From Aliikangiella coralliicola (GTDB lineage: Bacteria > Pseudomonadota > Gammaproteobacteria > Enterobacterales > Kangiellaceae), in assembly GCF_007004725.1 (NCBI RefSeq), contig NZ_ML660168.1, positions 357,341-421,340 of the forward strand: a DNA stretch of 64,000 nt, given 5' to 3'. This document shows positions 9,393-18,889 of this stretch, in pieces. The notes below the pieces were generated by a model. The model saw only the letters and a list, made by a program, of their open reading frames with translations. It was not told the DNA's origin and made no database searches. A program made the position numbers and the translations under genes. How positions within the stretch are numbered: the stretch's first letter is position 1; each line of letters opens with the position of its first letter.

Positions 9393-9878
9393 ATGAAACG
9401 CTCCAACCTGATCACTGAAGCCGGTGCAACCCGATTAAGAAATGAACTGGCAGATTTGTGGAAAAATAAACGGCCAGAAGTCACTCGTGCTATCACTGCC
9501 GCTGCTGCGGAAGGAGATCGATCGGAAAACGCCGAATATATCTACCGTAAAAAACAACTTCGAGAAATGGACCGCAGAATTCGCTATTTACAAAAACGGA
9601 CAGCGGAAATGCAGGTGGTCGAGCACTTACCACCAAATCAGACACAGGTATTTTTTGGCGCCTGGGTGGAGTTGGAAGATGAAGAAGGAAATCTGTTTAA
9701 CCATCGACTTGTTGGCTCAGATGAATTTGATTACAAACCTGAATATATTTCTATTGATTCACCATTAGCAAGAGCTTTATTAAAAAAGCAGCAAGACGAT
9801 GAGGTATCGGTGAAATTACCAGGGGGAGAAAAAATCTACTATATTAACCGCATAACTTATGATGAGCAGAATTCATAA
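9393..9878 (+). CDS. greB: transcription elongation factor GreB
   Basis: The ATG at 9393 gives 162 residues, close to GreB of enterobacteria. GreB rescues backtracked RNA polymerase by stimulating transcript cleavage. The N-terminal coiled coil (about 1-75) carries the tip acidic motif GDRSENAEYIY, which reaches the polymerase active site; the C-terminal FKBP-like domain follows. An earlier in-frame GTG at 9357 would add 12 residues (MTAKLILDIILV) that do not fit the family, so it was not used. The ribosome site before the ATG is weak. Confidence 0.92.
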   Translation: MKRSNLITEAGATRLRNELADLWKNKRPEVTRAITAAAAEGDRSENAEYIYRKKQLREMDRRIRYLQKRTAEMQVVEHLPPNQTQVFFGAWVELEDEEGNLFNHRLVGSDEFDYKPEYISIDSPLARALLKKQQDDEVSVKLPGGEKIYYINRITYDEQNS

Positions 9879-9934
9879 TTGACAGCGATTTTGAGAAGTG
9901 ACAATTTCGAACAGAATTATTTTCCAATCAAGAC

Positions 9935-10612
9935 TCATCCAAAATAATTTCTAACAGCCAAATAATCGGCATAAATTTTTTGCACGGTAAAGTGTTGAAC
10001 TCCTCCTTCACCCTTTTCAGGTTTGAATACAGCTTGGAGGTTTCCTTGGGGATTTAACAGGTACAACATCACTCCGTGACTGACGGTATAACTTTCATAA
10101 ACTGGGTTGACGTCTGAGTTTTCAATCGGTGTCAGCACCGAAATCATCCCTAAACTTTGCTCAAAAGCCTGCGCACTTTCTTGCATTTCATCAACATAGG
10201 TTAAGCCAATAAAATCTTTATGAAAAAAAGGGATATATTCTGCCAGGTGTGAAACGGTATCCCGTTTTGGATCGATGGAATAAAAAAGGACTTTCAAATC
10301 ATCTGCCTTATTTTCACTTTCTAACTTTTCAACCACGCCAGCCAGAATATTCAGGGTATTGGGGCAAATATCGGGACAGTGAGTATAACCATAAGAAACC
10401 AGGTGCCAACGACCTTCTAGTTGCTGATTGTTAAAAATGTTGTTGCGATGATCAATCATTGAAAATTGATTAAGCGATTTTGCTTTAGGAATCACAACGC
10501 CATTAATCACCGGCGCTTTTTTTTCGGGACTTTGTAACAGGACGGCACTAATTGAAAACAAAACTAGCGCCATAACCAGAAAACTTAAGGTCACTTTTTT
10601 TGTTATATTCAA
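9935..10612 (-). CDS. SCO1/SenC family copper chaperone
   Basis: This 225-residue protein has one N-terminal membrane anchor (about 7-26) and a periplasmic thioredoxin-like domain. The copper ligands are visible: CPDIC (Cys79 and Cys83) and a distal His in SHGVMLYLL (about 179). SCO proteins deliver copper to the CuA centre of cytochrome oxidase subunit II. It is the last gene of the oxidase operon, 39 bp after the subunit IV-like gene, which supports a role in maturing this oxidase. It converges on greB with a 56-bp spacer. Confidence 0.9.
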   Translation of the reverse strand: MNITKKVTLSFLVMALVLFSISAVLLQSPEKKAPVINGVVIPKAKSLNQFSMIDHRNNIFNNQQLEGRWHLVSYGYTHCPDICPNTLNILAGVVEKLESENKADDLKVLFYSIDPKRDTVSHLAEYIPFFHKDFIGLTYVDEMQESAQAFEQSLGMISVLTPIENSDVNPVYESYTVSHGVMLYLLNPQGNLQAVFKPEKGEGGVQHFTVQKIYADYLAVRNYFG

Positions 10613-10651
10613 ATGAGTTCACTCCTGACAAATAAAAATAATTAAATTTTT

Positions 10652-10975
10652 CTATACAAATCTAAAATAAATAAGCCGCGTCAGGAAAGTATAATCTGCT
10701 TCAATAGCCATCAGCGCGATTAGCACTAGAATTGCGATGGTCGGCAGCAAAATAGTATAAATCAACGCCAGCTTTTCCCAGGCTAAATGCATAAATATAG
10801 CAATAATTAATCCTGCTTTTAAAAACATAAAAATCAAAATCAGAGTCCATCTTAAATACCCCTGAACCTGATAGAAGTCGACCATGTATGAAAAACCACT
10901 CAACACAAAAAGTAGTAGCCAGACTTTAAGATAAACACTAATTGGGTGCTGTTGTTCAGCAGTTGTAGCTGTCAT
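10652..10975 (-). CDS. cytochrome c oxidase subunit IV-like protein (CtaF/CyoD-type)
   Basis: This 107-residue protein has three membrane helices (about 13-32, 42-62 and 70-90) and the family segment FLKAGLIIAIFMHLAWEK, seen in bacterial oxidase subunit IV. It probably stabilises or assists assembly of the core oxidase. It starts 9 bp after the upstream subunit III gene, with which it is almost certainly co-translated. Confidence 0.82.
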   Translation of the reverse strand: MTATTAEQQHPISVYLKVWLLLFVLSGFSYMVDFYQVQGYLRWTLILIFMFLKAGLIIAIFMHLAWEKLALIYTILLPTIAILVLIALMAIEADYTFLTRLIYFRFV

Positions 10976-10984
10976 AGTGCCTCC

Positions 10985-11650
10985 TCACCAAAGATAGAAG
11001 AATGCGAAAATAAATACCCATACTAAATCGACAAAATGCCAATACAGACCAGTAATCTCTACAATGTCATAACCTTTTTTCTCATAAAATCCATTGCGGA
11101 CTCGGTTAGCAATAACAATCAGATAAATCACTCCTGCAGTTACATGCATTCCATGAAACCCTGTAATCATGAAAAAGCTAGCGCCAAATTGTTCGGCCCC
11201 CATCGGGTTCTCCCATGGTCTGACACCGTCTTCAATTAACTTACTCCACTCAAAAGCCTGCATTCCAACAAAAGTTGCGCCTAAAGCAGCAGTCGCCAAC
11301 ATCAAAATAAACGTTTTTTTACGGTCACCACGATAAGCGTAATTGACAGCCATTGCCATGGTTCCGCTACTTGTAATCAATATAAAAGTCATAATAGCTA
11401 TCAACAGCAGCGGAACATGCTGTCCAGCAATGGTCAATGCAAAAACTTCGCTAGTCATCGGCCACTCTGCTGTCGCAGACATTCTGACCGTCATATAACT
11501 GGTCAAAAAGATGCTGAAAATAAAAGTGTCGCTCAGCAAAAAAATCCACATCATTAATTTGCCCCAGGGGACATTGAATGTCTCCTTATCAGCGGCCCAG
11601 TCGTTTACAACGCCTTTCCAGCCCGGAGCTTGTTCAGTCGAATTAGTCAT
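10985..11650 (-). CDS. haem-copper oxidase subunit III
   Basis: This 221-residue protein has five to seven membrane helices. Family signatures include DTFIFSIFLTSY, FHGMHVTAGVIYL and the C-terminal YWHFVDLVWVFIFAFFYLW. Subunit III shapes oxygen access and protects subunit I from inactivation. It follows another subunit III-like gene by 12 bp with a clear ribosome site (AAGGAG). This copy keeps the canonical signature more closely than its neighbour. Confidence 0.88.
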   Translation of the reverse strand: MTNSTEQAPGWKGVVNDWAADKETFNVPWGKLMMWIFLLSDTFIFSIFLTSYMTVRMSATAEWPMTSEVFALTIAGQHVPLLLIAIMTFILITSSGTMAMAVNYAYRGDRKKTFILMLATAALGATFVGMQAFEWSKLIEDGVRPWENPMGAEQFGASFFMITGFHGMHVTAGVIYLIVIANRVRNGFYEKKGYDIVEITGLYWHFVDLVWVFIFAFFYLW

Positions 11651-11662
11651 CGTGTCGGCTCC

Positions 11663-12343
11663 TTAAAAACCGCACAGTTGTGCAATGATGTTAATGGTAT
11701 CTGTGCTACTCGTTAACAGTGCAAAAAGAAATAGCCACAAAATCAGTAGAAAATGCCAATAGACCGCGCAAAGCCTTACACTGGAACTAAAAGTTACAAG
11801 TGAATTTTTTTTCATTAACTGCAAAGTCACATAAGCAAGCGCAAATAAACCGCCTAGCAGGTGTAATCCATGAACGCTGGTATATAAATAAAAATAACTA
11901 TTCGCAGGATTCGATGCCACGTAATATCCCAGCTCAATTAATTGCTTCCACACCAGGATTTGCCCCAGCAAAAATAGCAAAGCAAAAAAAGCGCCGATCA
12001 TCACGCTCGCAATCGCACCATTAAGTTGATTTTTCCGGGCAGAAACATGTGCCCAGTGGAGCGCAATACTACTAATTAACAAGGCCCCAGTGTTCAACCA
12101 TAAGTGACTGGCATCAGAAAGCGGTTGCCAGGGCTCACCAGCTAGCGCCTGGAAATCAGGAAATTGTGATCGGGTTAAAAAAGTAATGGTAAATAAAAAG
12201 AAGATAACCGACACAACGGAAATAAAAAATCGTAACGCCGTTCGACCAATAAAAATTTCTTTTTGATAATTTTTCGCTAAAAATTCTGAGCCAGCTGGAT
12301 GTGGTATCCAGGGTTTTTCCGAAAGTGTGCGGAAGATCTTCAT
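11663..12343 (-). CDS. second, divergent cytochrome oxidase subunit III-like protein
   Basis: This 226-residue membrane protein resembles subunit III in its C-terminal half: SVHGLHLLGGLFALAYV followed by AVYWHFLLILWLFLFALL. The N-terminal half is more diverged and begins with a soluble 35-residue tail. Its ATG overlaps the subunit I stop codon (ATGA), a sign of translational coupling. Two adjacent subunit III-type genes occur in some alternative aa3/caa3 oxidase operons; whether both enter one complex cannot be told from sequence. Confidence 0.8.
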   Translation of the reverse strand: MKIFRTLSEKPWIPHPAGSEFLAKNYQKEIFIGRTALRFFISVVSVIFFLFTITFLTRSQFPDFQALAGEPWQPLSDASHLWLNTGALLISSIALHWAHVSARKNQLNGAIASVMIGAFFALLFLLGQILVWKQLIELGYYVASNPANSYFYLYTSVHGLHLLGGLFALAYVTLQLMKKNSLVTFSSSVRLCAVYWHFLLILWLFLFALLTSSTDTINIIAQLCGF

Positions 12344-14157
12344 GGATTATCTCCCACTGGTTCATCACCAATATTTTTGACATCTTCACCACCTTCAGTC
12401 GAGCTTGTTTCGCTATCATCAACCCTCTCAACCTCTTCTTCGGACATATTCTGAGGAATAAAATCTTGCTTAGCCGTGGGTACACTGTAATCGTAAGCCC
12501 ATCGATAAACTACCGGCAGCGCTGGTCCCCAGTTACCATGCTTAGGTGGCGTGTCGGGTGTTTGCCATTCAAGTGATGCTGCTCCCCAGGGATTGCTTTC
12601 TGCCTTTTCACCTTTTCTCAAACTCCGAATCACATTATAAATAAAGATCAATTGCGCCACGCCGACAATCAATGCAGAAACGGTAATACTCGCATTAAGA
12701 TCTTGTGCAGAGTCAGGAACAAATTCGGTACTTCCCATCGCGTAATAGCGTCGAGGAACACCCAAAAATCCGAGGTAGTGCATCGGCAGATAAATGGCAT
12801 AGGTACCTAAAAAAGTCACCCAAAAGTGCGCCTTCCCTAAACCAGTATGGAGATGCTTGCCGGTAATTTTTGGGAACCAGTGGTAGATTGCAGCAAACAA
12901 TACCATTATCGGTGAAACCCCCATGACCATATGAAAGTGAGCCACCACAAAATAAGTATCAGATAGAGGTAAATCGATGACCACATTACCTAAAAACAAC
13001 CCGGTTAACCCGCCGTGGGTAAATGTAAAAATAAAACCGATTGCAAATAGCATCGCTGTTGTCAGGTGAATATTGCCGCGCCACAAAGTGAGCACCCAGT
13101 TGTAAACTTTTAACGCCGTGGGAACGGCAATGATCAAGGTCGTGGTTGCAAAGAAAAATCCGAAATAAGGATTCATGCCACTCACATACATGTGATGGGC
13201 CCAAACAATAAAACTCAGGCCGCCGATAATAACAATGGCCCACACCATCATTCGATAGCCAAAAATATTTTTCCTCGCGTGAACGCTCAATACATCGGAA
13301 ACAATACCGAATGCGGGCAAAGCCACAATATAAACTTCAGGGTGTCCGAAAAACCAGAATAGGTGTTGAAATAAGATCGGGCTACCGCCAGAGTAATCCA
13401 GTTGCTCACCTAGCGAAACAATAGCGGGCATAAAAAAGCTGGTGCCGACAGTCATATCTAGCAACATCATTATGGCGCTAACTAACAAAGCCGGAAACGC
13501 CAACAGCCCTAAGATAGTCGCAATAAAAATTCCCCAAACCGACAAAGGCATTCTCATTAAAGTCATACCTTTTGTTCTAGCTTGTAATACGGTAGTAACG
13601 TAGTTAAGGCCGCCCATGGTAAATGCCACGATAAAAATCGCGAGAGAAATCAGCATCAATAATATTCCACCACCGGCGCCGGGCGTTCCTTCCAGAATGG
13701 CTTGCGGAGGATAAAGCGTCCACCCTGCTCCCGTGGGGCCACCTGGCACAAAAAAACTTGCCATTAGTACAATCACAGCGAGTAGATAAACCCAATAACT
13801 CAGCATATTGAGATATGGAAATACCATGTCTCTGGCGCCTATCATCAAGGGAATCAGGTAATTACCAAACCCACCAAGAAACAGGGCCGTTAACAGATAA
13901 ATCACCATGATCATTCCGTGCATGGTGACAAACTGTAGATAAGCACTTGGATCAATAAATGAAAAGCTGTCTGGAAACCCAAGTTGTAGTCTCATCAAAC
14001 CTGATAAAACCAATGCCACCAAGCCAACAAAAATTGCGGTGATACTATATTGAATGGCTATGACTTTGTGATCCTGACTCCAGATATATTTCGTCACAAA
14101 GCTGCTCGGCTCGTGAAGTTCTTCCTCGGGCTGATCAGCTATTGCTATGTGTGTCAT
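12340..14157 (-). CDS. coxA: cytochrome c oxidase subunit I
   Basis: This 605-residue catalytic subunit has 12 expected membrane helices. Haem a and haem a3/CuB ligands are visible: His in FVTMHGMIMVIY (about 80), the GHPEVYIVALPAFG motif with the His-Tyr crosslink pair, the HH pair in WAHHMYVSGMNP, and VAHFHMVMG near the C-terminal half. The Glu of GHPEVY and the Lys of PTALKVY point to a type A1 oxidase with D and K proton channels. The ATG at 14157 is preferred over the TTG one codon earlier because AGGGG sits 7 nt upstream of it. A 180-residue C-terminal region ends in an acidic cytoplasmic tail. Confidence 0.93.
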   Translation of the reverse strand: MTHIAIADQPEEELHEPSSFVTKYIWSQDHKVIAIQYSITAIFVGLVALVLSGLMRLQLGFPDSFSFIDPSAYLQFVTMHGMIMVIYLLTALFLGGFGNYLIPLMIGARDMVFPYLNMLSYWVYLLAVIVLMASFFVPGGPTGAGWTLYPPQAILEGTPGAGGGILLMLISLAIFIVAFTMGGLNYVTTVLQARTKGMTLMRMPLSVWGIFIATILGLLAFPALLVSAIMMLLDMTVGTSFFMPAIVSLGEQLDYSGGSPILFQHLFWFFGHPEVYIVALPAFGIVSDVLSVHARKNIFGYRMMVWAIVIIGGLSFIVWAHHMYVSGMNPYFGFFFATTTLIIAVPTALKVYNWVLTLWRGNIHLTTAMLFAIGFIFTFTHGGLTGLFLGNVVIDLPLSDTYFVVAHFHMVMGVSPIMVLFAAIYHWFPKITGKHLHTGLGKAHFWVTFLGTYAIYLPMHYLGFLGVPRRYYAMGSTEFVPDSAQDLNASITVSALIVGVAQLIFIYNVIRSLRKGEKAESNPWGAASLEWQTPDTPPKHGNWGPALPVVYRWAYDYSVPTAKQDFIPQNMSEEEVERVDDSETSSTEGGEDVKNIGDEPVGDNP

Positions 14158-14358
14158 CAATAATCCCCTTTCTATAAAAACTTCTGGTCTTTATGTGATT
14201 TATTGATACCAATTATTTTTCAATTCAATCGACGTTTGATATCAATCGTATTTAACCTGACAACTCCACTCGGTTTACCTCTACTTTCAACTAAAACTCT
14301 TAATTCCTATGTTTAACTCAATACTTCTATAGAACAGCTAGATATTGAACATCCAAAC

Positions 14359-15720
14359 TTATTTATCATTCAAACTGTTCAAGTAGGCAATCAAATCATC
14401 GACAGCTTGTTCGTCTTGTAAAACTCTAGCCATCAACACCATCTGAAATCCAAATTGATCATCTGGATGTTTTCCTCTAATCCCTTGTTTAAAGTTTTCA
14501 AGCTGTCGCTTTATATACCAATCGTGTTGGCCAACTAATTGAGGTGCACTTAATCCAAAGTTCCCCTCTCCTTCTTTCCCGTGGCACGTTCCACAAGTAA
14601 CATAGTAGGAATAACCACTTGAAGGATCGCCTTCAACAGTCTTGTCTGCAGGAGAATCGCTAAACGTGCTAATGTACGCAGCAACATCTCTGATTGACTT
14701 AGTGTTCGCTAAGGTTCCAGCCATAGCTGCCATCTGCTGACCGAGCGGATCATCTTTATGTGCACCGCGGATCCCTTTTTTGTAATACTCTAACTGTCTG
14801 ACCAGATACCACTCTGGCAAGCTGGTCAAATTGGGTGAATTCATTGCCAGATTTCCCTCTCCATTTTGACCGTGGCAAGCACCACATACAGCATACAAAG
14901 CTTTTCCCTGTTCGGGATTTCCCTCGGCGACTTTTAAAGTCTGCGCAAAAGTAGGCTGGCGATTAAGCCAGGCTTGATAATCTTCAACACTATCAACGAC
15001 TACCCTGCCACGCATGGTGTGATGGGCTAGCCCGCACAATTCTTCACATAAAATTTCGAAGGAACCTTCCTTGATGGGCGTAAACCAGACATAAGTTACC
15101 ATCCCAGGAACCAAGTCCATTTTGACTCTAAATTGCGGCACGGCGAAGTTGTGCAAAACATCTTTAGAACGGAGCACAACTTTCACAGGTTTATCTTTCG
15201 GTAGATGAACCTCATTGCTGTTAATTAAAATATCATCTCGCCCTGCGGGATCTTTCGGATTAATACCAAAAGGATTTGCAGGTGTGATATGGGCAACTTC
15301 TGTTTTTCCTAAAACACCATCTTTACCGGGAAAGCGAAAAGTCCACTGCCATTGTTGGCCAACAGCCTCAACCACATGAGCGTCTTCAGGAACCTCTATA
15401 AACTTAGCCCATACAAATAGACCAGGTGCCAGCATAATGGCAACGCCCACTGTCGTAAAAACAGTGAGTCCAAGCTCTAGTTTTTTATTTTCAGGTTCGT
15501 AATGCGCTTTAGTATTTTTCTTTTTTTGATAGCGAATAACGGCGTAAGCTAAAAATAAATTTACCGCGACAAATACGATCCCGGTCACCCAGAAAGTGAT
15601 GTTAATGGTATCGTCGATTGTTCCCCAGTTTGACGCAATAGGCGTAAAATACCAGGGACTAACAAAGTGAAAAATAACCGATCCCACTACCAGAATGATA
15701 AGAACAATTGCAATCTTCAT
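14359..15720 (-). CDS. coxB: cytochrome c oxidase subunit II with two C-terminal cytochrome c domains
   Basis: This 453-residue protein has two N-terminal membrane helices (about 3-25 and 43-63, with a further hydrophobic stretch at 84-105), then a cupredoxin domain with all CuA ligands: His190, Cys225, Glu227, Cys229, His233 and Met236 (CEELCGLAHHTM). Two cytochrome c domains follow, with CGACH at 279-283 and CGTCH at 376-380; the two domains are similar and look duplicated. Standard caa3 subunit II carries one haem c, so this one would hold two and could take electrons directly. It is the first oxidase gene, 198 bp before subunit I. Confidence 0.93.
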   Translation of the reverse strand: MKIAIVLIILVVGSVIFHFVSPWYFTPIASNWGTIDDTINITFWVTGIVFVAVNLFLAYAVIRYQKKKNTKAHYEPENKKLELGLTVFTTVGVAIMLAPGLFVWAKFIEVPEDAHVVEAVGQQWQWTFRFPGKDGVLGKTEVAHITPANPFGINPKDPAGRDDILINSNEVHLPKDKPVKVVLRSKDVLHNFAVPQFRVKMDLVPGMVTYVWFTPIKEGSFEILCEELCGLAHHTMRGRVVVDSVEDYQAWLNRQPTFAQTLKVAEGNPEQGKALYAVCGACHGQNGEGNLAMNSPNLTSLPEWYLVRQLEYYKKGIRGAHKDDPLGQQMAAMAGTLANTKSIRDVAAYISTFSDSPADKTVEGDPSSGYSYYVTCGTCHGKEGEGNFGLSAPQLVGQHDWYIKRQLENFKQGIRGKHPDDQFGFQMVLMARVLQDEQAVDDLIAYLNSLNDK

Positions 15721-15989
15721 AGGCGATGCATTCCTTTGTTATTCTAACTGCGATTTTTAATTTTTTGGTCAGCCATTGGTCGCGGTGTGATAACAACAGG
15801 GTAAGACACTCAACAATGACCAGTATTTTTATCCAGTATTTAAATCAATTTCGAACAATAACTTGGGGGCACCGACAAGAAAAACAACAATGGTGCTGCC
15901 ACTGATATCAAACGAGTTGGGTCAAGCTCGAAACATTTATTTTTAAGTAATCGCAGTTGCTAAAACTTAAATACGTATTAATAACAAAA

Positions 15990-16526
15990 CTACACGACTT
16001 TTAACTTTGAAAACGGATTAACAAAATGTCTATCTGTTGCAACTAACTTTGATTCAGGATGCTTTTCCGCCATCATTTTCTTGATAGCTTCTTCCTGCTC
16101 TTTAGCCGCATAAACTAAAACCAGGTACTTTCCTGCTTCAATATCATCGTGAAAAGGTTTTATTTTCTTGTTCTCACTATCAATGCCATACAATCCCCCT
16201 TCCCAAATACCGAACAAGGTAAAGAAAAGGACGATGACAAAATAAATAGTATTAGAGAGAGGAAAACCAAATGGCTCAAATTTGACGGCTAGACCGATAA
16301 GAATCAAAGACAAAACAAAACCAATTATTCCGCCGATTGTGGTTCCTCGAAACAAGTCTAATGTTTCAAGATAATTACTTGAATGGATATGCTTCTGATT
16401 TAGACCGGCTTCATCTTTGCTGACGACATGTAAGTACCAATCTAAAAGTCCTGCTTCGTGTAGGTCGTCTGATACACGTTTACTAATGTCTAGAGTAGGT
16501 GAAAGATAATAAAAACACTTCATCAT
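15990..16526 (-). CDS. small two-helix membrane protein, unknown function
   Basis: This 178-residue protein has soluble ends of about 60 residues on each side of two membrane helices (about 62-80 and 90-108). The first helix carries a glycine-zipper pattern (GTTIGGIIGF) as in general-stress and DUF1269-like proteins. The ends look like a split ferredoxin-like fold. GGAG lies 4 nt before the first ATG and 7 nt before an adjacent ATG, so the start could be one codon later. It sits upstream of the oxidase operon in the same direction, 269 bp away, but probably has its own transcript. Function is not known. Confidence 0.6.
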   Translation of the reverse strand: MMKCFYYLSPTLDISKRVSDDLHEAGLLDWYLHVVSKDEAGLNQKHIHSSNYLETLDLFRGTTIGGIIGFVLSLILIGLAVKFEPFGFPLSNTIYFVIVLFFTLFGIWEGGLYGIDSENKKIKPFHDDIEAGKYLVLVYAAKEQEEAIKKMMAEKHPESKLVATDRHFVNPFSKLKVV

Positions 16527-16903
16527 TTTTCTCCATAATTGAGAAACTATTATGACTAATTATTTTAACTACATGGGCTTCTTAGGCTCCTTTTTAAAAT
16601 ACCAACTACAACTTTTAACATAGCATAATGTTCATTAAATAGACAATTTATCATTAGGAAAACGCGGACAAATAAAACCCGAAAATTTTAGAAAAGACTA
16701 TTTTTTCCTTAAAATACAATGGGCAAGAGGCATTAGCACTATCAATGAAATTTTGTGAGGCTCAAGCTCTGGATAAAAACACCAAAATCACATTTTTATT
16801 CTAAATCATAGATTATCGAGATAATGAGAACTTGCAGAGCGACTTAAAAGGTCAGTAAAAATAATTCAATGCATAAACGATGCCATGAGTTCAAACTCAT
16901 TGG
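16527..16903. other. 377-bp AT-rich spacer, no gene seen
   Basis: No open frame with a ribosome site, no RNA gene and no strong hairpin was recognised. It lies between two leftward genes, so it should hold the promoter of the two-helix membrane protein's downstream side only as a trailer, and the promoterless 3' region of the hydrolase. Confidence 0.4.
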
Positions 16904-17830
16904 TTAACGGCAGTGATTTGACATCCAGTTAACGACAAGTCGTTGCATTTGAATACGTGATGTTGAAAAAGCATGATCACCGGGGATAAATTTGGCGGTA
17001 ACATTCAACCCATTTATTTTTGAGTAACGCGCGTAGTTTTCTTTTTGCAACTTTGGCGGGGTGACGGTATCTTCTTCCCCCACAATGAGGAGCACATTCT
17101 TTCCGCGAAGTTTCTCACCATAATTTCGAGTGTCCATCTTGTTTTGGTGTTTGACCAATTCCATTGCCGCAGATTCACCTGAGAAACTATCTAACATAAT
17201 CAATTGATCAATATAGTTTCCAATATAACGTCTTGAGTCTGGATTGACCCGCTCACTTTTCGCGATTACTGCTGGATTTGCTGCAGAAAGAGCGGTCACA
17301 CAGGCTAATGATTTTTCGTTAGTTGCACTTCTTAATGCAGCGTAACCACCAAAAGAATGTCCAACAACTGAAATTTTTTCCGCGTCGACTCGGTAGCGCT
17401 GAGCATTTTCTTTTAGAAATTTAAAGGCAGCCAGGGCATCTTCATGCAGTGTAGTAAATGAGTATTTTCCCTCACTCCCCCAAGAACCTCGATAGTGAAA
17501 AAATAAAATATTAAAACCTGCTCTGCGTAACGATTGAGCTAGATCGAGGTTCTTTTCGTTTCCAGGTAAACCATGAAGTAACACAATGGTTGGATGTGGC
17601 CCTTTGCCATTAGCCGATAGCATGAAACCAGTTAGTTTATCTTTATCAACCGGAATAAAAAGTTCAAAAAATGCTGGTGGATATACAGAGTCAATGTCAA
17701 CTAAATCCATTGTGACAGGATCGTAATTGCTACTTTCAGCATTTGCATCAAGACTTATCGTTGTAGCGCCTAAAAAACCAGTCGCGACACAAATAATAAG
17801 CGTCACGATACAATCAAATTTTCTATGCAT
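16904..17830 (-). CDS. exported alpha/beta hydrolase (prolyl-oligopeptidase-like fold)
   Basis: This 308-residue protein has an N-terminal signal peptide (hydrophobic core about 8-24, ending ANA). The alpha/beta hydrolase triad is visible: nucleophile Ser in VVGHSFGGYAAL (about 165), Asp in VGEEDTVTPPK (about 255) and His in GDHAFSTSR (about 287). An oxyanion-hole segment LLHGLPGNEKN lies near 85. It would act in the periplasm as an esterase or peptidase; the substrate is unknown. It lies 17 bp after the acyltransferase gene, so the two are probably co-transcribed. Confidence 0.8.
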   Translation of the reverse strand: MHRKFDCIVTLIICVATGFLGATTISLDANAESSNYDPVTMDLVDIDSVYPPAFFELFIPVDKDKLTGFMLSANGKGPHPTIVLLHGLPGNEKNLDLAQSLRRAGFNILFFHYRGSWGSEGKYSFTTLHEDALAAFKFLKENAQRYRVDAEKISVVGHSFGGYAALRSATNEKSLACVTALSAANPAVIAKSERVNPDSRRYIGNYIDQLIMLDSFSGESAAMELVKHQNKMDTRNYGEKLRGKNVLLIVGEEDTVTPPKLQKENYARYSKINGLNVTAKFIPGDHAFSTSRIQMQRLVVNWMSNHCR

Positions 17831-17847
17831 AATTTTTCAGGACCTGT

Positions 17848-18651
17848 TTATCCAGTTTTTTTGTTTATCTGGTTATCAGCGATAAATTGCTCAGGTACAA
17901 ATTCCTTTCGTTTGAAATCCTTTTTCTTTACAGTATGCTGCCGAATTAACTGCTCTCCGGTTATCCTTTGCGATGGCAGTTCAGTGATTACTTGTTTATC
18001 GTAAACTCTTTCTCTTAGCCACTCAACGTTTCGTTTGAGTATCTTTGCCGGTCGACCTGCAACTAAAGCATTTTCTTCATCGAATGCTTTATTCACCAAA
18101 GATCCTGTACCAACAATCGAGTTGCTGGAAACACTTGCGCCACGGGTAAAAATGCAATGGGAAGCAACCCACACATGATCACCGAATACAATGTTTTTGG
18201 CAAAATTGGTTCTCGCCCCGGTAGCCTTACATAATACGGAATGAGAATCTCCAGTACGCACATCAATATCGTATGAGAACATACAGTCTTCACCAATGAT
18301 TAGCTTCGACCCTGGCTCTGTTGCGGAAAAATGCACACCTTCAAAAGTCGAGTTTTGTCCAATAGAGATCAAGCAATTGTTATCTTCTGCCCAAATACTG
18401 CCTCGTTCATTAAAACGGCAATTAGGCCCGATAATTATTTTGTGATGATCACCATATATATTAAAGCTGACATTATTCAAATACGCGCCAGGGTGAATTA
18501 AAATCAAATTATGATCACCGACGATATTAAAAATGACGTTTGAAAATGTAGCTTGTTGATGTTGGATGATGTTGTTGAATCCGCGAATGGCGCGAACAGC
18601 TTGATTTACTTTGGAAGACTTTTTAACATTAAGTCGTGAAAGTTTGCGCAT
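17848..18651 (-). CDS. hexapeptide-repeat (left-handed beta-helix) acyltransferase
   Basis: This 267-residue protein has an LbH domain from about residue 40 to 190, built of imperfect hexapeptides such as LIIGED, IVFGDH and IVGTGS, ending in the family signature ALVAGRPAKILKRN. Such enzymes acetylate or acylate sugars, often in surface polysaccharide or antibiotic modification. The basic N-terminus and C-terminus (many Lys and Arg) are unusual. The start has a strong ribosome site (AGGAG, 6 nt). It is the first gene of a pair with the exported hydrolase. The acceptor is not predictable. Confidence 0.78.
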   Translation of the reverse strand: MRKLSRLNVKKSSKVNQAVRAIRGFNNIIQHQQATFSNVIFNIVGDHNLILIHPGAYLNNVSFNIYGDHHKIIIGPNCRFNERGSIWAEDNNCLISIGQNSTFEGVHFSATEPGSKLIIGEDCMFSYDIDVRTGDSHSVLCKATGARTNFAKNIVFGDHVWVASHCIFTRGASVSSNSIVGTGSLVNKAFDEENALVAGRPAKILKRNVEWLRERVYDKQVITELPSQRITGEQLIRQHTVKKKDFKRKEFVPEQFIADNQINKKTG

Positions 18652-18889
18652 ATTGTCTCCTGAATTTCCTTATTCAGTTCGATTATTATCCTTATTGAAC
18701 ATACATAGAATGACGGAAATCTTTACCTTAAAGATTTTATTGTATAGAAAAAAAACTCAATGCCCAATAGAAACAAGGTGATATTGACGTGAAATCAACA
18801 TAAAATTCTCAACGTGAGATTAAATATGCGCAAAAAAGTTGAATAATAGATTGAATTATATTGATTCAGCGCTATGAGTTAACAGCCAG

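Noticed and set aside
9257..9496. 79-codon leftward frame overlapping the greB start
   Set aside because: It is antisense to greB, which is certain from its motifs, and lacks a ribosome site or family features.
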